A stretch of 45,534 nt of DNA, from NCBI GenBank assembly GCA_964482325.1, contig CAYZXD010000019.1:1-45534 (forward strand), written 5' to 3'. Position numbers and translations under genes: made by a program. Each line of letters starts with the position of its first letter. Position 1 is the first letter of the stretch. The DNA comes from CAYZJV01 sp964482325. Its GTDB lineage: Bacteria > Spirochaetota > Spirochaetia > Sphaerochaetales > Sphaerochaetaceae. Positions 1-7,605 of this stretch are shown here, piece by piece. The notes under the pieces were generated by a model, which saw nothing but the letters and a program-made list of their open reading frames with translations, ran no database searches and was not told where the DNA came from.

Positions 1-54
1 TAGAGCAGCGCACTCGTAATGCGCAGGTCGTGGGTTCGAATCCCACTTTTGGCT
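1..54 (+). tRNA. tRNA-Thr (anticodon CGT), 5' end outside the window
   Basis: The anticodon arm GCGCA-CTCGTAA-TGCGC (about 9-25) gives anticodon CGT, which reads ACG (Thr). The T-arm is GTGGG-TTCGAAT-CCCAC (30-46), followed by the 3' acceptor strand TTTTGGC and discriminator T at 54. No CCA is encoded (GGA follows), so the end would be added by CCA nucleotidyltransferase. The 5' acceptor strand and part of the D-arm lie upstream of the window. A terminator follows directly. Confidence 0.93.
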
Positions 55-72
55 GGATTATGTATTTTAGCC

Positions 73-105
73 GGCTCAGAATTAAGTTTCTGAGCCTTTT
101 TACTT
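73..105 (+). terminator. Intrinsic terminator of the tRNA-Thr transcript
   Basis: A perfect 9-bp stem (GGCTCAGAA at 73-81 with TTCTGAGCC at 88-96) with a 6-nt loop is followed by TTTTTACTTTT. It sits 18 nt after the tRNA. The rest of the gap up to 295 shows nothing I can support. Confidence 0.85.
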
Positions 106-295
106 TTCCAATGCTTCAACACATCGCATTCACCCGAAAATCAATACTGAAAAACTCACTCAGATCAAGTAACGTCGTCATAGTGTACTGCACTTCGTTT
201 CTCAAAGCAGAAGTGATCGTGTCGGCAACATGTATATATGCCTATGTTCTGTACATCCTTCTCCATCTTTCATACCTGTTTTTGGTTTCATGAAC

Positions 296-997
296 TTAGG
301 CAGAAATCCTGCTTCTGTGGAAATCAGCTAACAGGTCCATAATCAATGCATGACCCGCTGCATTCGGATGAATACCATCGGTGCATATCAGTGAGGAACA
401 GTCTCTTCTTGAGAGAAATCCACTGCGTACATCTATCAGTTGGGTATGTGTTTCCAAAGCCACCCTGGCGATTCGTAACGAATACAGTTCCTGGTACCGT
501 TCGATAGTATGCAGATCGCCGAGCCAGTGAAGAATGTTATCCCGATTCAACCCATTCCTGCAGATATGATTCAGATATCGCTCTGCATCGATCGGGGGAA
601 GTGTCATAAGCATGGGAATACTCTGTGCACTCTTTATGTACATCACCATACGTTTCAACGTCTGTTCAAACTCCTGTATCGGGGTTTTGCTCAGATGCAT
701 GATATCCGGATGAGCTGCCACCTCTTCCCAGCAGAAATCACAATCATTGCCACCGTATTCGAGCAGAACACCGTCACACTGTAGTCCCGCGGTCACAGCT
801 CGCTGAAGTAATTTCATTCCTTTAGTAACCGTACAACCGAATCTGGTAGTAGTTTGAAACTCAATCCCTATCTGGCTGCCCAGCTGTTCGAAGCTATCAG
901 GTTCAAGAGGAATATAGCGATCTTCACGCTCATCATACACTACCCCTTTCAGGATCGAGTCACCGAAAATCCTTATTCTCTTACGTTCTCGGTTCAT
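296..997 (-). CDS. SGNH/GDSL-type hydrolase
   Basis: A 233-residue protein with the SGNH hydrolase blocks: GDS near the N-terminus (nucleophile Ser14), GGND at 82-85 (oxyanion-hole Gly and Asn), and DGIHPN near the C-terminus, giving the Asp207-x-x-His210 pair. These are the active-site elements of GDSL esterases and lipases. There is no signal peptide, so it is probably cytoplasmic; the substrate cannot be told. The start is set at 997 rather than further upstream because GGGAGGTGAG lies just before this ATG and the hydrolase fold begins at once. It is transcribed away from the symporter gene and has no operon partner in the window. Several cysteines (for example CDFCW) are unusual but unexplained. 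Confidence 0.82.
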   Translation of the reverse strand: MNRERKRIRIFGDSILKGVVYDEREDRYIPLEPDSFEQLGSQIGIEFQTTTRFGCTVTKGMKLLQRAVTAGLQCDGVLLEYGGNDCDFCWEEVAAHPDIMHLSKTPIQEFEQTLKRMVMYIKSAQSIPMLMTLPPIDAERYLNHICRNGLNRDNILHWLGDLHTIERYQELYSLRIARVALETHTQLIDVRSGFLSRRDCSSLICTDGIHPNAAGHALIMDLLADFHRSRISA

Positions 998-1223
998 TGA
1001 TACCTCACCTCCCAATGAGATACGATGAGAATAATTGAGAAAAGTGGATAGAACCATAGCGTAAATTTACTAAAAACTGATGCAATGGGACCTATTACTC
1101 ACCAGTATAGATCTACTATGCCCTAGGGGCCGATGTGAAGCCTTCTGGTACAGGAACTTGACGATCACATCACATCATAGATATCATAGTGCATTAATAG
1201 GAAATAACCATGGAGGTATATCT

Positions 1224-2567
1224 ATGAGCCTGATTATCTGGATTGTGGTGTTCATTGCATTGATTGCTGCACTGGCAGTAATGAAACATCGACTGCACCT
1301 TCCCTTTTCAACTCGAGTCGCACTCGCACTGGCACTTGGCGCCATCTTCGGACTTGCACAGTTCTTCTTTGCATCTGAACCCATCAGTCAGCAGCTGAGA
1401 CCCTACCTTGCCCTTATCGGATTTGGCTATGTGGATCTGTTGCGTATGTTGATTCTTCCGCTGGTACCGACCAGCATCATTGCAGGACTGCTGAAACTCA
1501 GCAATACCAGTGAACTCAGGCAAATGGGATTTCGTACTATTGGTATGTTTCTCTTCACAGCCACCCTTGCCGGTATTATCGGATTAGGAGTTGGCTCGCT
1601 GTTTTCCGTCGGTGTCGGCATCACACCTGCCGACCTTCCTCCACGGGACCCCACTACCGTAGGAAGTATTTTCAGCCAGTTTAGAAATTTCATTCCATCA
1701 AATCCCATTAAGAATGCTGCCGAACTGAATATGATCCCGCTGGTGGTATTCTCCGTTTTTATCGGTGTTGCCGCAATTGGGGTAAAAACCAAAAAGCCTG
1801 AAGCGGTGGTACCATTTCAAAACCTACTTGAAAGTTTTCTTGCAGTAGTCATGCAACTGACCAAAATGGTATTGAAACTCACTCCATACGGCGTTCTTGG
1901 TCTTACCAGCTATTGGCTGAGCAGTACGGGAATTGCACTGCTTGTGCAACTGGGCATCTTTGTGGTAGCCATCGTAGTTGCCTGTGGCATTCAGTTGGCA
2001 GTGGTCTATGGGGGTATGCTTTCAACGCTTGTCCGGATAAATCCGATTCGGTTTTATCGTGCTGCAAGTCCTGCGCTCCTGTTGGCCTTCTCAAGCAGAT
2101 CAAGTCTCGGGTCGCTGACTATGACTATTGATACCATGGTACACCGGCTCAAGGTTCATCCTCGAGTAGCCAATTTCGTCGGTCCGTTGGGAGCAGTCAT
2201 GAATATGGACGCCTGTGGGGGCATCTTTCCAGCCATGGTCGCGGTATTTGCTGCAAACGCATTCTCCATCGAACTCACGATAGCTCAATATATTCTGATC
2301 GTGGTGGTTTCCATTATGGCAAGTCTCGGCAGCGCAGCAGTTCCAATGGGGGCTACCGCATTTACCATAATCACCCTTACTACTGTCGGACTCCCCGTTG
2401 AGGCGGTAGGACTGGTTGCGGGTGTGGATTTCATTGTCGATATGTTCAGAACCATGACCAACGTCGCCGGAGATTTGACCACATCCGTAGTGGTATCGAA
2501 TTCCCTTGGTGAGTTCGATAAAGCAGCTTTTAATGCACAGGATCTCAGGGCAGAGCAAGCTGACTGA
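1224..2567 (+). CDS. Dicarboxylate/amino acid:cation symporter (DAACS/SDF family), possibly L-cystine transporter-like
   Basis: A 447-residue polytopic membrane protein of the sodium:dicarboxylate symporter family, which moves acidic amino acids, C4-dicarboxylates or cystine with Na+ or H+. The serine-rich re-entrant loop motif appears as SSRSS (290-294). The family signature NMDGT is here NMDACGG (327-333), a form I associate with the cystine-transporter (TcyP/YdjN) branch rather than with glutamate carriers; that assignment is inference. Length fits the family (about 420-460). The start at 1224 is preceded by GGAGG with good spacing; in-frame codons back to 1080 lack family similarity. It stands alone, divergent from the SGNH hydrolase. 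A G-C rich hairpin follows the stop. Confidence 0.88.
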   Translation: MSLIIWIVVFIALIAALAVMKHRLHLPFSTRVALALALGAIFGLAQFFFASEPISQQLRPYLALIGFGYVDLLRMLILPLVPTSIIAGLLKLSNTSELRQMGFRTIGMFLFTATLAGIIGLGVGSLFSVGVGITPADLPPRDPTTVGSIFSQFRNFIPSNPIKNAAELNMIPLVVFSVFIGVAAIGVKTKKPEAVVPFQNLLESFLAVVMQLTKMVLKLTPYGVLGLTSYWLSSTGIALLVQLGIFVVAIVVACGIQLAVVYGGMLSTLVRINPIRFYRAASPALLLAFSSRSSLGSLTMTIDTMVHRLKVHPRVANFVGPLGAVMNMDACGGIFPAMVAVFAANAFSIELTIAQYILIVVVSIMASLGSAAVPMGATAFTIITLTTVGLPVEAVGLVAGVDFIVDMFRTMTNVAGDLTTSVVVSNSLGEFDKAAFNAQDLRAEQAD

Positions 2568-2579
2568 TTCGTAGCTCAT

Positions 2580-2608
2580 GCAGGTGGAACCTAAGCCGGT
2601 CCACCTGC
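2580..2608 (+). terminator. Possible terminator hairpin after the symporter gene
   Basis: A 9-bp perfect inverted repeat (GCAGGTGGA at 2580-2588, TCCACCTGC at 2600-2608) begins 12 nt after the symporter stop. The downstream tract TGCTCTCAT is only weakly T-rich, so intrinsic activity is uncertain. Confidence 0.4.
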
Positions 2609-2650
2609 TGCTCTCATAAGAATCATCTCAACAGAGTGACAAGTTATCAT

Positions 2651-2690
2651 CAGAGATAAAGAAGGGCTGTTGCAGCAACTGCAACAGCCC
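2651..2690 (-). terminator. Intrinsic terminator of ppdK
   Basis: A perfect 12-bp stem (GGGCTGTTGCAG, 2664-2675; CTGCAACAGCCC, 2679-2690) with a 3-nt loop lies 22 nt after the ppdK stop. On the minus strand it is followed by TTCTTTATCT, as expected for termination of ppdK transcripts. Confidence 0.8.
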
Positions 2691-2712
2691 TCGTGCTTAT
2701 CATGCGGATTGA

Positions 2713-5412
2713 TTATTTAGTAAGCACCGCCTGCGCAGCTGCGAGCCGTGCAATAGGTACTCTGAAAGGTGAGCAGGAAACATAATCGAGTCCTACTTCC
2801 TGACAGAATTTGATCGTTCTTGGATCCCCACCGTGCTCTCCACAGATACCCAGCTTGATCTTCGGATTCACCGATCTGCCAAGTTCCGTAGCGATTTTAA
2901 CCATTTTGCCGACACCATCGACATCAATGGTTTCAAACGGATCATACTCATAGAATCCTTTATCAGTATCCCGTACATAGGGCCCGAGGAAGCTAGCTGC
3001 ATCATCTCGTGAGAATCCACAGGTCATCTGCGTAAGATCATTCGTTCCGAAACTGAAGAACTCGGCAGATTTGGCAATTTCATCAGCTGTGATCGCGGCG
3101 CGTGGAACTTCAATCATGGTTCCCAGTTTGTAGGAAATCTTCTTGCCACGTTCAGCAAAGACCGCTTCAATAGTTTGCTCTGCCTGCTTTTTGGTATACA
3201 GGAACTCCTTGTAATGTCCCACCAGCGGAATCATAATCTCAGGATGCACCTCAACTCCACGGTCGGCAACATTCATGGCAGCTTCCACGATGGCGCGAAC
3301 CTGCATGTGCAGAATTTCAGGATAGACGATTGCCAGACGGCAGCCGCGGAATCCGAGCATCGGGTTGAATTCATGCAGCTGTGCAGTTTTCTGAGCGATC
3401 TCGTCTACAGAAATTCCCAGCTGAAGTGCCATTTCATGACGACTGGTGTGGTCATTGGGCAAAAACTCATGCAATGGAGGATCAAGCAGTCGTACCGTTG
3501 CAGGAAGTCCGTTTAATTCAGTAAAGATCTCTTCAAAGTCCTGACGCTGCATGGGCAACAGTTCTGCGAGGGCTTTTTCCCGCTCCACTTTGTTATTAGC
3601 CAGGATCATCTTACGAATACTTACAATGCGCTGTCCGCCGAAGAACATATGTTCTGTCCGGCACAGACCAATACCTTCCGCACCCAACTGTACTGCCATA
3701 TGTGTATCAGCAGGAGTATCCGCATTGGTACGCACTCTTAATGTTCTGATTTCATCAACATAGGTCATGAAGGTGTTATAATTCTGGAACAGCAGAGAAT
3801 CTTCTGCTTTCATTACTCCATTGAGTACTTGAACAATTTCCGAGGGTCTTACCTTGATATGGGCAAAATAGACCTGACCGGTAAAACCATCGATAGAGAT
3901 AAAGTCTCCTTCCTTCACCGACTGGCCGTCAATGCTCATGGTCCCCTTTCGATAATCAATCGTGATATCACCGGCGCCGGAAACACAGGGAACTCCCATA
4001 CCGCGTGCAACTACTGCAGCATGACTGGTCATCCCTCCGCGGGTGGTAAGCACTCCCTTAGCAACGGCCATACCACCGATATCTTCAGGACTGGTCTCAA
4101 TACGGGCAAGAATCACATCCTTTCCTTCTGCTGCCATCTCTTCGGCTTTCTCGGCGGAAAAATAGACCTGGCCACAGGCTCCACCCGGACTGGCATTCAG
4201 GCCTTTGGCAACCTGTTTGACTCCCTCTTTTTCAATCTCATCACCATCAAGTACCGGAGCAAATAGTTTGTTGAACTCGCCTGCCGGTACACGGGAGACC
4301 GCAACTTCCTTGGAAATCAGGCCCTCTTCAACCATTTCAACCTGTGATCGAAGCCAGCTGAAAATCGTTCGTTTACCATTTCTGGTCTGCAACATGAACA
4401 GCTTGCCTTCCTGAATGGTGAACTCAATATCCTGCATATCTTTATAATGTTTTTCCAGCAGCTCCCTGATATCGACCAGCTGATTATATACCGACTCATT
4501 TACCTCACGGAGCGTATCGATGGTTGCAGGAGTTCTGATACCGGCAACAACATCTTCGCCCTGAGCATTCATCAGATACTCACCATAGAACTTATTCTCA
4601 CCGGTAGAAGGATCACGGGTAAACGCAACTCCAGTTCCACTGGTATTACCCATATTTCCGAAGACCATTGATTGCACATTTACTGCAGTACCTAGCAGGC
4701 CCCGAATGTCATTCATCTGACGATACTTGATTGCCCGTTCATTATTCCATGAACCGAAGACGGCATTGATCGCCTTGAACAGCTGATCAATGGGATCGGT
4801 GGGAAAATCCTCTCCCACTACTTTTTTATAAATTTCTCTATAGCGCGCAATCACTTCTTTCAAATCTTCAACATCAAGTTCTGTATCGATCTTTCGGTTA
4901 CGTTCCTGCTTTACTGCCTCAAGGGCTTCTTCAAAGCTGTGGTGAGGTACCCCCATTACCACATCACCGAACATCTGCATGAACCGGCGATAGCTGTCCC
5001 AGGCAAAACGTTCGTTATTGGTCTTCTTTGCAAGAGCCCGGGCAGAATCGGGAGTCATACCCAGATTCAGCACCGTATCCATCATACCCGGCATCGACTG
5101 AGCCGCTCCTGATCTAACTGATACCAACAGGGGATTCTCACTGTCGCCAAGCTTCGCTCCCATTACTTGTTCAAGATGAGCAAGATGTTCAAGAACCTCT
5201 TCTCTCAATGCTTCGGGATATTGGCTGTCATGAGCACTATAATAGGCACAGGCCTCGGTACTGATAGTAAACCCGGGAGGAACCGGTAATCCGATTGAAG
5301 TCATATCTGCAAGGTTGGCACCTTTACCACCGAGCAGGTCCTTCATCGACCCCGTTCCTTCGGCCTTTCCTTCTCCAAAAAAATACACATACTTTGTCTT
5401 GTCTTTTGACAT
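2713..5412 (-). CDS. ppdK: Pyruvate, phosphate dikinase
   Basis: An 899-residue enzyme (family usual 870-900) that interconverts pyruvate + ATP + Pi with phosphoenolpyruvate + AMP + PPi. In fermentative bacteria it often works in the glycolytic, pyruvate-forming direction. The N-terminal ATP-grasp domain begins with LLGGKGANLADM. The swivelling domain carries the phospho-histidine signature GGMTSHAAVVARGMGVP near residue 460. The C-terminal PEP/pyruvate TIM barrel carries the general-acid cysteine in GICGEHGGDP (Cys857). The ATG is preceded by AAGGGGGT. The gene follows the sigma factor gene on the same strand, but a strong terminator separates them, so it probably has its own promoter in 5413-5478. 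I could not find a convincing -35/-10 pair there. Confidence 0.97.
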   Translation of the reverse strand: MSKDKTKYVYFFGEGKAEGTGSMKDLLGGKGANLADMTSIGLPVPPGFTISTEACAYYSAHDSQYPEALREEVLEHLAHLEQVMGAKLGDSENPLLVSVRSGAAQSMPGMMDTVLNLGMTPDSARALAKKTNNERFAWDSYRRFMQMFGDVVMGVPHHSFEEALEAVKQERNRKIDTELDVEDLKEVIARYREIYKKVVGEDFPTDPIDQLFKAINAVFGSWNNERAIKYRQMNDIRGLLGTAVNVQSMVFGNMGNTSGTGVAFTRDPSTGENKFYGEYLMNAQGEDVVAGIRTPATIDTLREVNESVYNQLVDIRELLEKHYKDMQDIEFTIQEGKLFMLQTRNGKRTIFSWLRSQVEMVEEGLISKEVAVSRVPAGEFNKLFAPVLDGDEIEKEGVKQVAKGLNASPGGACGQVYFSAEKAEEMAAEGKDVILARIETSPEDIGGMAVAKGVLTTRGGMTSHAAVVARGMGVPCVSGAGDITIDYRKGTMSIDGQSVKEGDFISIDGFTGQVYFAHIKVRPSEIVQVLNGVMKAEDSLLFQNYNTFMTYVDEIRTLRVRTNADTPADTHMAVQLGAEGIGLCRTEHMFFGGQRIVSIRKMILANNKVEREKALAELLPMQRQDFEEIFTELNGLPATVRLLDPPLHEFLPNDHTSRHEMALQLGISVDEIAQKTAQLHEFNPMLGFRGCRLAIVYPEILHMQVRAIVEAAMNVADRGVEVHPEIMIPLVGHYKEFLYTKKQAEQTIEAVFAERGKKISYKLGTMIEVPRAAITADEIAKSAEFFSFGTNDLTQMTCGFSRDDAASFLGPYVRDTDKGFYEYDPFETIDVDGVGKMVKIATELGRSVNPKIKLGICGEHGGDPRTIKFCQEVGLDYVSCSPFRVPIARLAAAQAVLTK

Positions 5413-5478
5413 CTATAAGAACCCCCTTGAATTCCTTTACATTTTTACATTTATTGCTATTTACAGTTAGCCAATTTA

Positions 5479-5514
5479 CATGAGAAAACCCTCCCTGTCA
5501 ATGTAGGGAGGGTT
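5479..5514 (-). terminator. Intrinsic terminator of the sigma factor gene
   Basis: A perfect 10-bp stem (AACCCTCCCT, 5487-5496; AGGGAGGGTT, 5505-5514) with an 8-nt loop begins 8 nt after the sigma factor stop. Minus-strand transcription reads TTTTCTCA from the end of the stem. It uncouples the sigma factor gene from ppdK. Confidence 0.82.
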
Positions 5515-5522
5515 ATGCAGCA

Positions 5523-6395
5523 TTACGCCGTATATGATTCTAGCGCCTTAAGACGCGCCGGTTGCTTCATGCGCTCGAGAGCTTTCTTCTCGATCTGTCT
5601 GATCCGTTCTTTGGTAAGGTTGTACACCTCGCCAATCTCTTTTAACGACATGGGAATTGCCCCGTTCAAACCAAATCTCATCTCAATGATATCGCGCTCT
5701 TTTTCACTCAGCAGCTGCAAAGCATCGTTGATATCATCCTTCAGTGATTTTTCCATGAGAATATCTTCAGCTGAACGATAATCATCTTCAATGAAATCCC
5801 CGACAGTTGAATTTCCAGGATCACCATACACCGGAGCATCAAGACTCACCATTTCTCTACTGATCGAAAGCAGATCGCCAATTAGTTTCGGATCCATGTG
5901 CATGGACTCTCCTAGCTCCTCAAGCGTAGGATCTTCTCCACTTTCGTGCATCAGTTTCCGCTGTGCCTTTTGTATCTGAACCAGCTCGTTTGCACGGTTA
6001 AGCGGCAGTCTGACGGTACGAGACTTTTCACAGATAGCCTTCAAGATAGCCTGTCTGATCCACCATACGGCATAACTGATAAAATGATAGCCTCGTTCAA
6101 CATCATATTTTTCCAGGGCATTCATCAGCCCGATATTTCCTTCATTGATAAGATCAATAAGCGGAAGTCCCTGATTCTGGTACTTCTTCGCTACATTCAC
6201 CACAAATCGAAGATTCGACTCAATCATCCGCTTCCGGGCAAGTTCATCACCTTCAGCAGCCTTCTTTGCCAATTCGTTTTCTTCGTCACGGGTGAGCAGG
6301 GGAATTCTGTTGATCTCTTTCAGATACATAGACAGGATATTCTCATCCTCGAATCTGTCATTTTCGTTCAAAACTTTAGCTTTGTTGCGGATCAT
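5523..6395 (-). CDS. RNA polymerase sigma factor, sigma-70 family (short RpoS/RpoD-like group 2)
   Basis: A 290-residue sigma-70 protein without region 1.1. Region 1.2 begins at the MYLKEINRIPLLT segment, region 2 contains NLRFVVNVAKKYQ and the -10 recognition helix YAVWWIRQAILKAI, region 3 follows, and region 4.2 ends with a helix-turn-helix (MSLKEIGEVYNLTKERIRQIE). This is the architecture of RpoS-like alternative factors (Borrelia RpoS is of similar size), not of the full-length housekeeping RpoD. The start has a strong GGAGGAACGTAT leader. The gene has a perfect sigma-54 promoter 24-41 nt upstream, so its expression probably depends on RpoN and an NtrC-type activator. Its regulon is not visible here. 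Family assignment is very sure; the equation with RpoS is inference. Confidence 0.93.
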   Translation of the reverse strand: MIRNKAKVLNENDRFEDENILSMYLKEINRIPLLTRDEENELAKKAAEGDELARKRMIESNLRFVVNVAKKYQNQGLPLIDLINEGNIGLMNALEKYDVERGYHFISYAVWWIRQAILKAICEKSRTVRLPLNRANELVQIQKAQRKLMHESGEDPTLEELGESMHMDPKLIGDLLSISREMVSLDAPVYGDPGNSTVGDFIEDDYRSAEDILMEKSLKDDINDALQLLSEKERDIIEMRFGLNGAIPMSLKEIGEVYNLTKERIRQIEKKALERMKQPARLKALESYTA

Positions 6396-6418
6396 ATACG
6401 TTCCTCCTATTGAATAAC

Positions 6419-6436
6419 AAGCAATATTCGTGCCAA
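6419..6436 (-). promoter_or_regulatory. Sigma-54 (RpoN) -24/-12 promoter driving the sigma factor gene
   Basis: On the minus strand the sequence reads TTGGCACG-AATA-TTGCTT, matching the consensus TTGGCACG-N4-TTGCW at every conserved base. The invariant GG (6434-6433) and GC (6422-6421) are exactly 10 nt apart. Transcription would start near 6409, leaving a leader of about 14 nt that still contains AGGAGGAA before the ATG at 6395. I found no second match in any other intergenic region of the window. A TATAAT at 6460-6455 lacks a usable -35. Confidence 0.9.
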
Positions 6437-6582
6437 CTGGAGGAGCAATTGAGAATTATAAAAATATTTGATTGACAGGAATACAGTTATATAGATATTT
6501 TCCGATATAGGCAAAAACCGTTCTTATACGAAACGAATACACAAACCGAGTCAGAATGACACAGAGCCCAAAAATCAGCTCA

Positions 6583-7101
6583 TTAGTGTGTAATAATGAC
6601 ACATTCTTCTAATATATCATCTTGGATCTGGTCAAAAGGAGTCCCATCTTCCTGCAGTACATCCTCCATATCCCAGGGGAAATCTATCCGCACCGTCCGA
6701 AACCAAGCCGATAAATCAGTACCGGCAAAGGGAATTTCCGATCTTTCCATCTCGGAACGCAACTCATACCACCGCCGCTTGATCAGGTCGTGTACCATAT
6801 CACCTTCAGCAAGCGTAGAAATGATCCGATTCCGCTTACCAAGAATGTACACAGCCATCTGCGTATCATGAAAGAGCCGCCACTGCTGTGCTTTTACCAG
6901 TTCTGATGAGAGGTCTCGCAGCATGAAGGCATCGGCAAAACACCTGATGGCACCCCCGGTCTCCCCCAGCCGGCTCAGCACGACTCCCATGCGAAAGAAG
7001 CATTGAGCTGCTGCCCGGGGATTCTCTCCCTGCTCTTTCGACAACTCGGCAGAACAGACGTGCAGTGCTTTGCGGTATCGTTGATCGGTTGTTATCTTCA
7101 T
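6583..7101 (-). CDS. Hypothetical helical (TPR-like) protein
   Basis: A 172-residue soluble protein that I do not recognise by name. Residues 10-80 look like two or three degenerate tetratricopeptide-type helix pairs (AAQCFFRMGVVLSRLGETGGAIRCFADAF has the small-residue spacing of a TPR). The C-terminal third is acidic and tryptophan-containing (WFRTVRIDFPWDMEDVL). The start at 7101 is chosen because AGGGGAGC stands just before this ATG; an upstream in-frame ATG at 7119 has no ribosome site. It is divergent from groES and upstream of, but separated by about 190 nt from, the sigma factor gene, which has its own promoter. A role as a scaffold or partner is only a guess from the repeat type. Confidence 0.6.
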   Translation of the reverse strand: MKITTDQRYRKALHVCSAELSKEQGENPRAAAQCFFRMGVVLSRLGETGGAIRCFADAFMLRDLSSELVKAQQWRLFHDTQMAVYILGKRNRIISTLAEGDMVHDLIKRRWYELRSEMERSEIPFAGTDLSAWFRTVRIDFPWDMEDVLQEDGTPFDQIQDDILEECVIITH

Positions 7102-7189
7102 GGCTTGCTCCCCTTTCACACTGACAATATACGAAGAGAAGATGAAATCGGAAAGGGGTCAGGAGATGTAAGGAAAACATCAGGATTGC

Positions 7190-7218
7190 TTGACCGCCTC
7201 AGTCTTTGTGCGTATATT
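7190..7218 (+). promoter_or_regulatory. Sigma-70 promoter of groES
   Basis: TTGACC (7190-7195) and TATATT (7213-7218) are 17 nt apart, a near-consensus housekeeping promoter. Transcription would start near 7225 and give a leader of about 55 nt. No CIRCE inverted repeat (TTAGCACTC-N9-GAGTGCTAA) is present around it, so HrcA control is not supported. Confidence 0.7.
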
Positions 7219-7280
7219 TCTATAGGATTTCAATATCGTATCCAAATTACACTATGAATAGATCATGCAGGAGGAATTTT

Positions 7281-7544
7281 ATGACAATCAAACCAATGGG
7301 AGACAGAGTACTGGTCAAGATGGAAGAGGTTCAGGAGAAGACTGCCGGAGGTATCTTCATCCCCCAGACAGCACAGGAGAAGACTCAGATTGCCGAAGTC
7401 ATCGCTGTAGGTTCTGATGAGACCATCACGGTTAAAGTAGGCGACAAGGTCATGTACGACAAATATGCAGGAACTGCAGTCAAAGCAGAAGGCCAGGAAT
7501 ACCTGATTCTTCACATGTCTGACATTCTCGCTGCTATTGCTTAA
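7281..7544 (+). CDS. groES: Co-chaperonin GroES
   Basis: An 87-residue GroES (usual about 90-97). It opens with the family's KPMGDRVLVK strand, has the mobile loop EEVQEKTAGGIFIPQTAQEK, whose GGIFIP residues bind GroEL, and ends with YLILHMSDILAAIA. It caps the GroEL ring during protein folding in the cytoplasm. The start at 7281 follows CAGGAGGAATTTT. groEL is not next to it: the next gene is on the opposite strand and a terminator follows, so groES is a single-gene unit here, unlike the usual groESL operon. Confidence 0.97.
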   Translation: MTIKPMGDRVLVKMEEVQEKTAGGIFIPQTAQEKTQIAEVIAVGSDETITVKVGDKVMYDKYAGTAVKAEGQEYLILHMSDILAAIA

Positions 7545-7570
7545 TAAGAAAGATTGCACCGATGAAAACG

Positions 7571-7605
7571 TGAAGGCTGTTGCAGAGCAACGGCCTTCAT
7601 GCTTT
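7571..7605 (+). terminator. Terminator between groES and the convergent MFS gene (probably bidirectional)
   Basis: A 13-bp stem with one G-T pair (TGAAGGCTGTTGC, 7571-7583; GCAACGGCCTTCA, 7587-7599) and an AGA loop is followed on the plus strand by TGCTTTT and on the minus strand by CGTTTTCATC. The right arm contains the stop codon of the MFS transporter gene, so one hairpin can end both transcripts. Confidence 0.75.

Noticed and set aside
30..293. Open frame running from the tRNA into the gap
   Set aside because: It begins inside the tRNA-Thr gene, crosses a terminator, has no ribosome-binding site and shows no protein-like composition.
2100..2579. 159-residue open frame opposite the symporter gene
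   Set aside because: Antisense to a conserved transporter, with a shuffled composition and no initiation signals.
3829..4266. Long open frame opposite ppdK (and many similar frames opposite murG, secA, ftsZ, recN and hslU)
   Set aside because: These are antisense shadows of well-conserved genes without ribosome sites or family similarity.
6455..6460. A perfect minus-strand TATAAT upstream of the sigma factor gene
   Set aside because: The -35 position reads TATTCC, far from TTGACA. It may be chance in an A/T-rich gap; the sigma-54 site is far stronger.
6472..6500. A perfect TTGACA on the plus strand with A/T-rich sequence downstream
   Set aside because: No hexamer at 16-18 nt is a good -10 and no plus-strand gene follows until groES, which has its own promoter.
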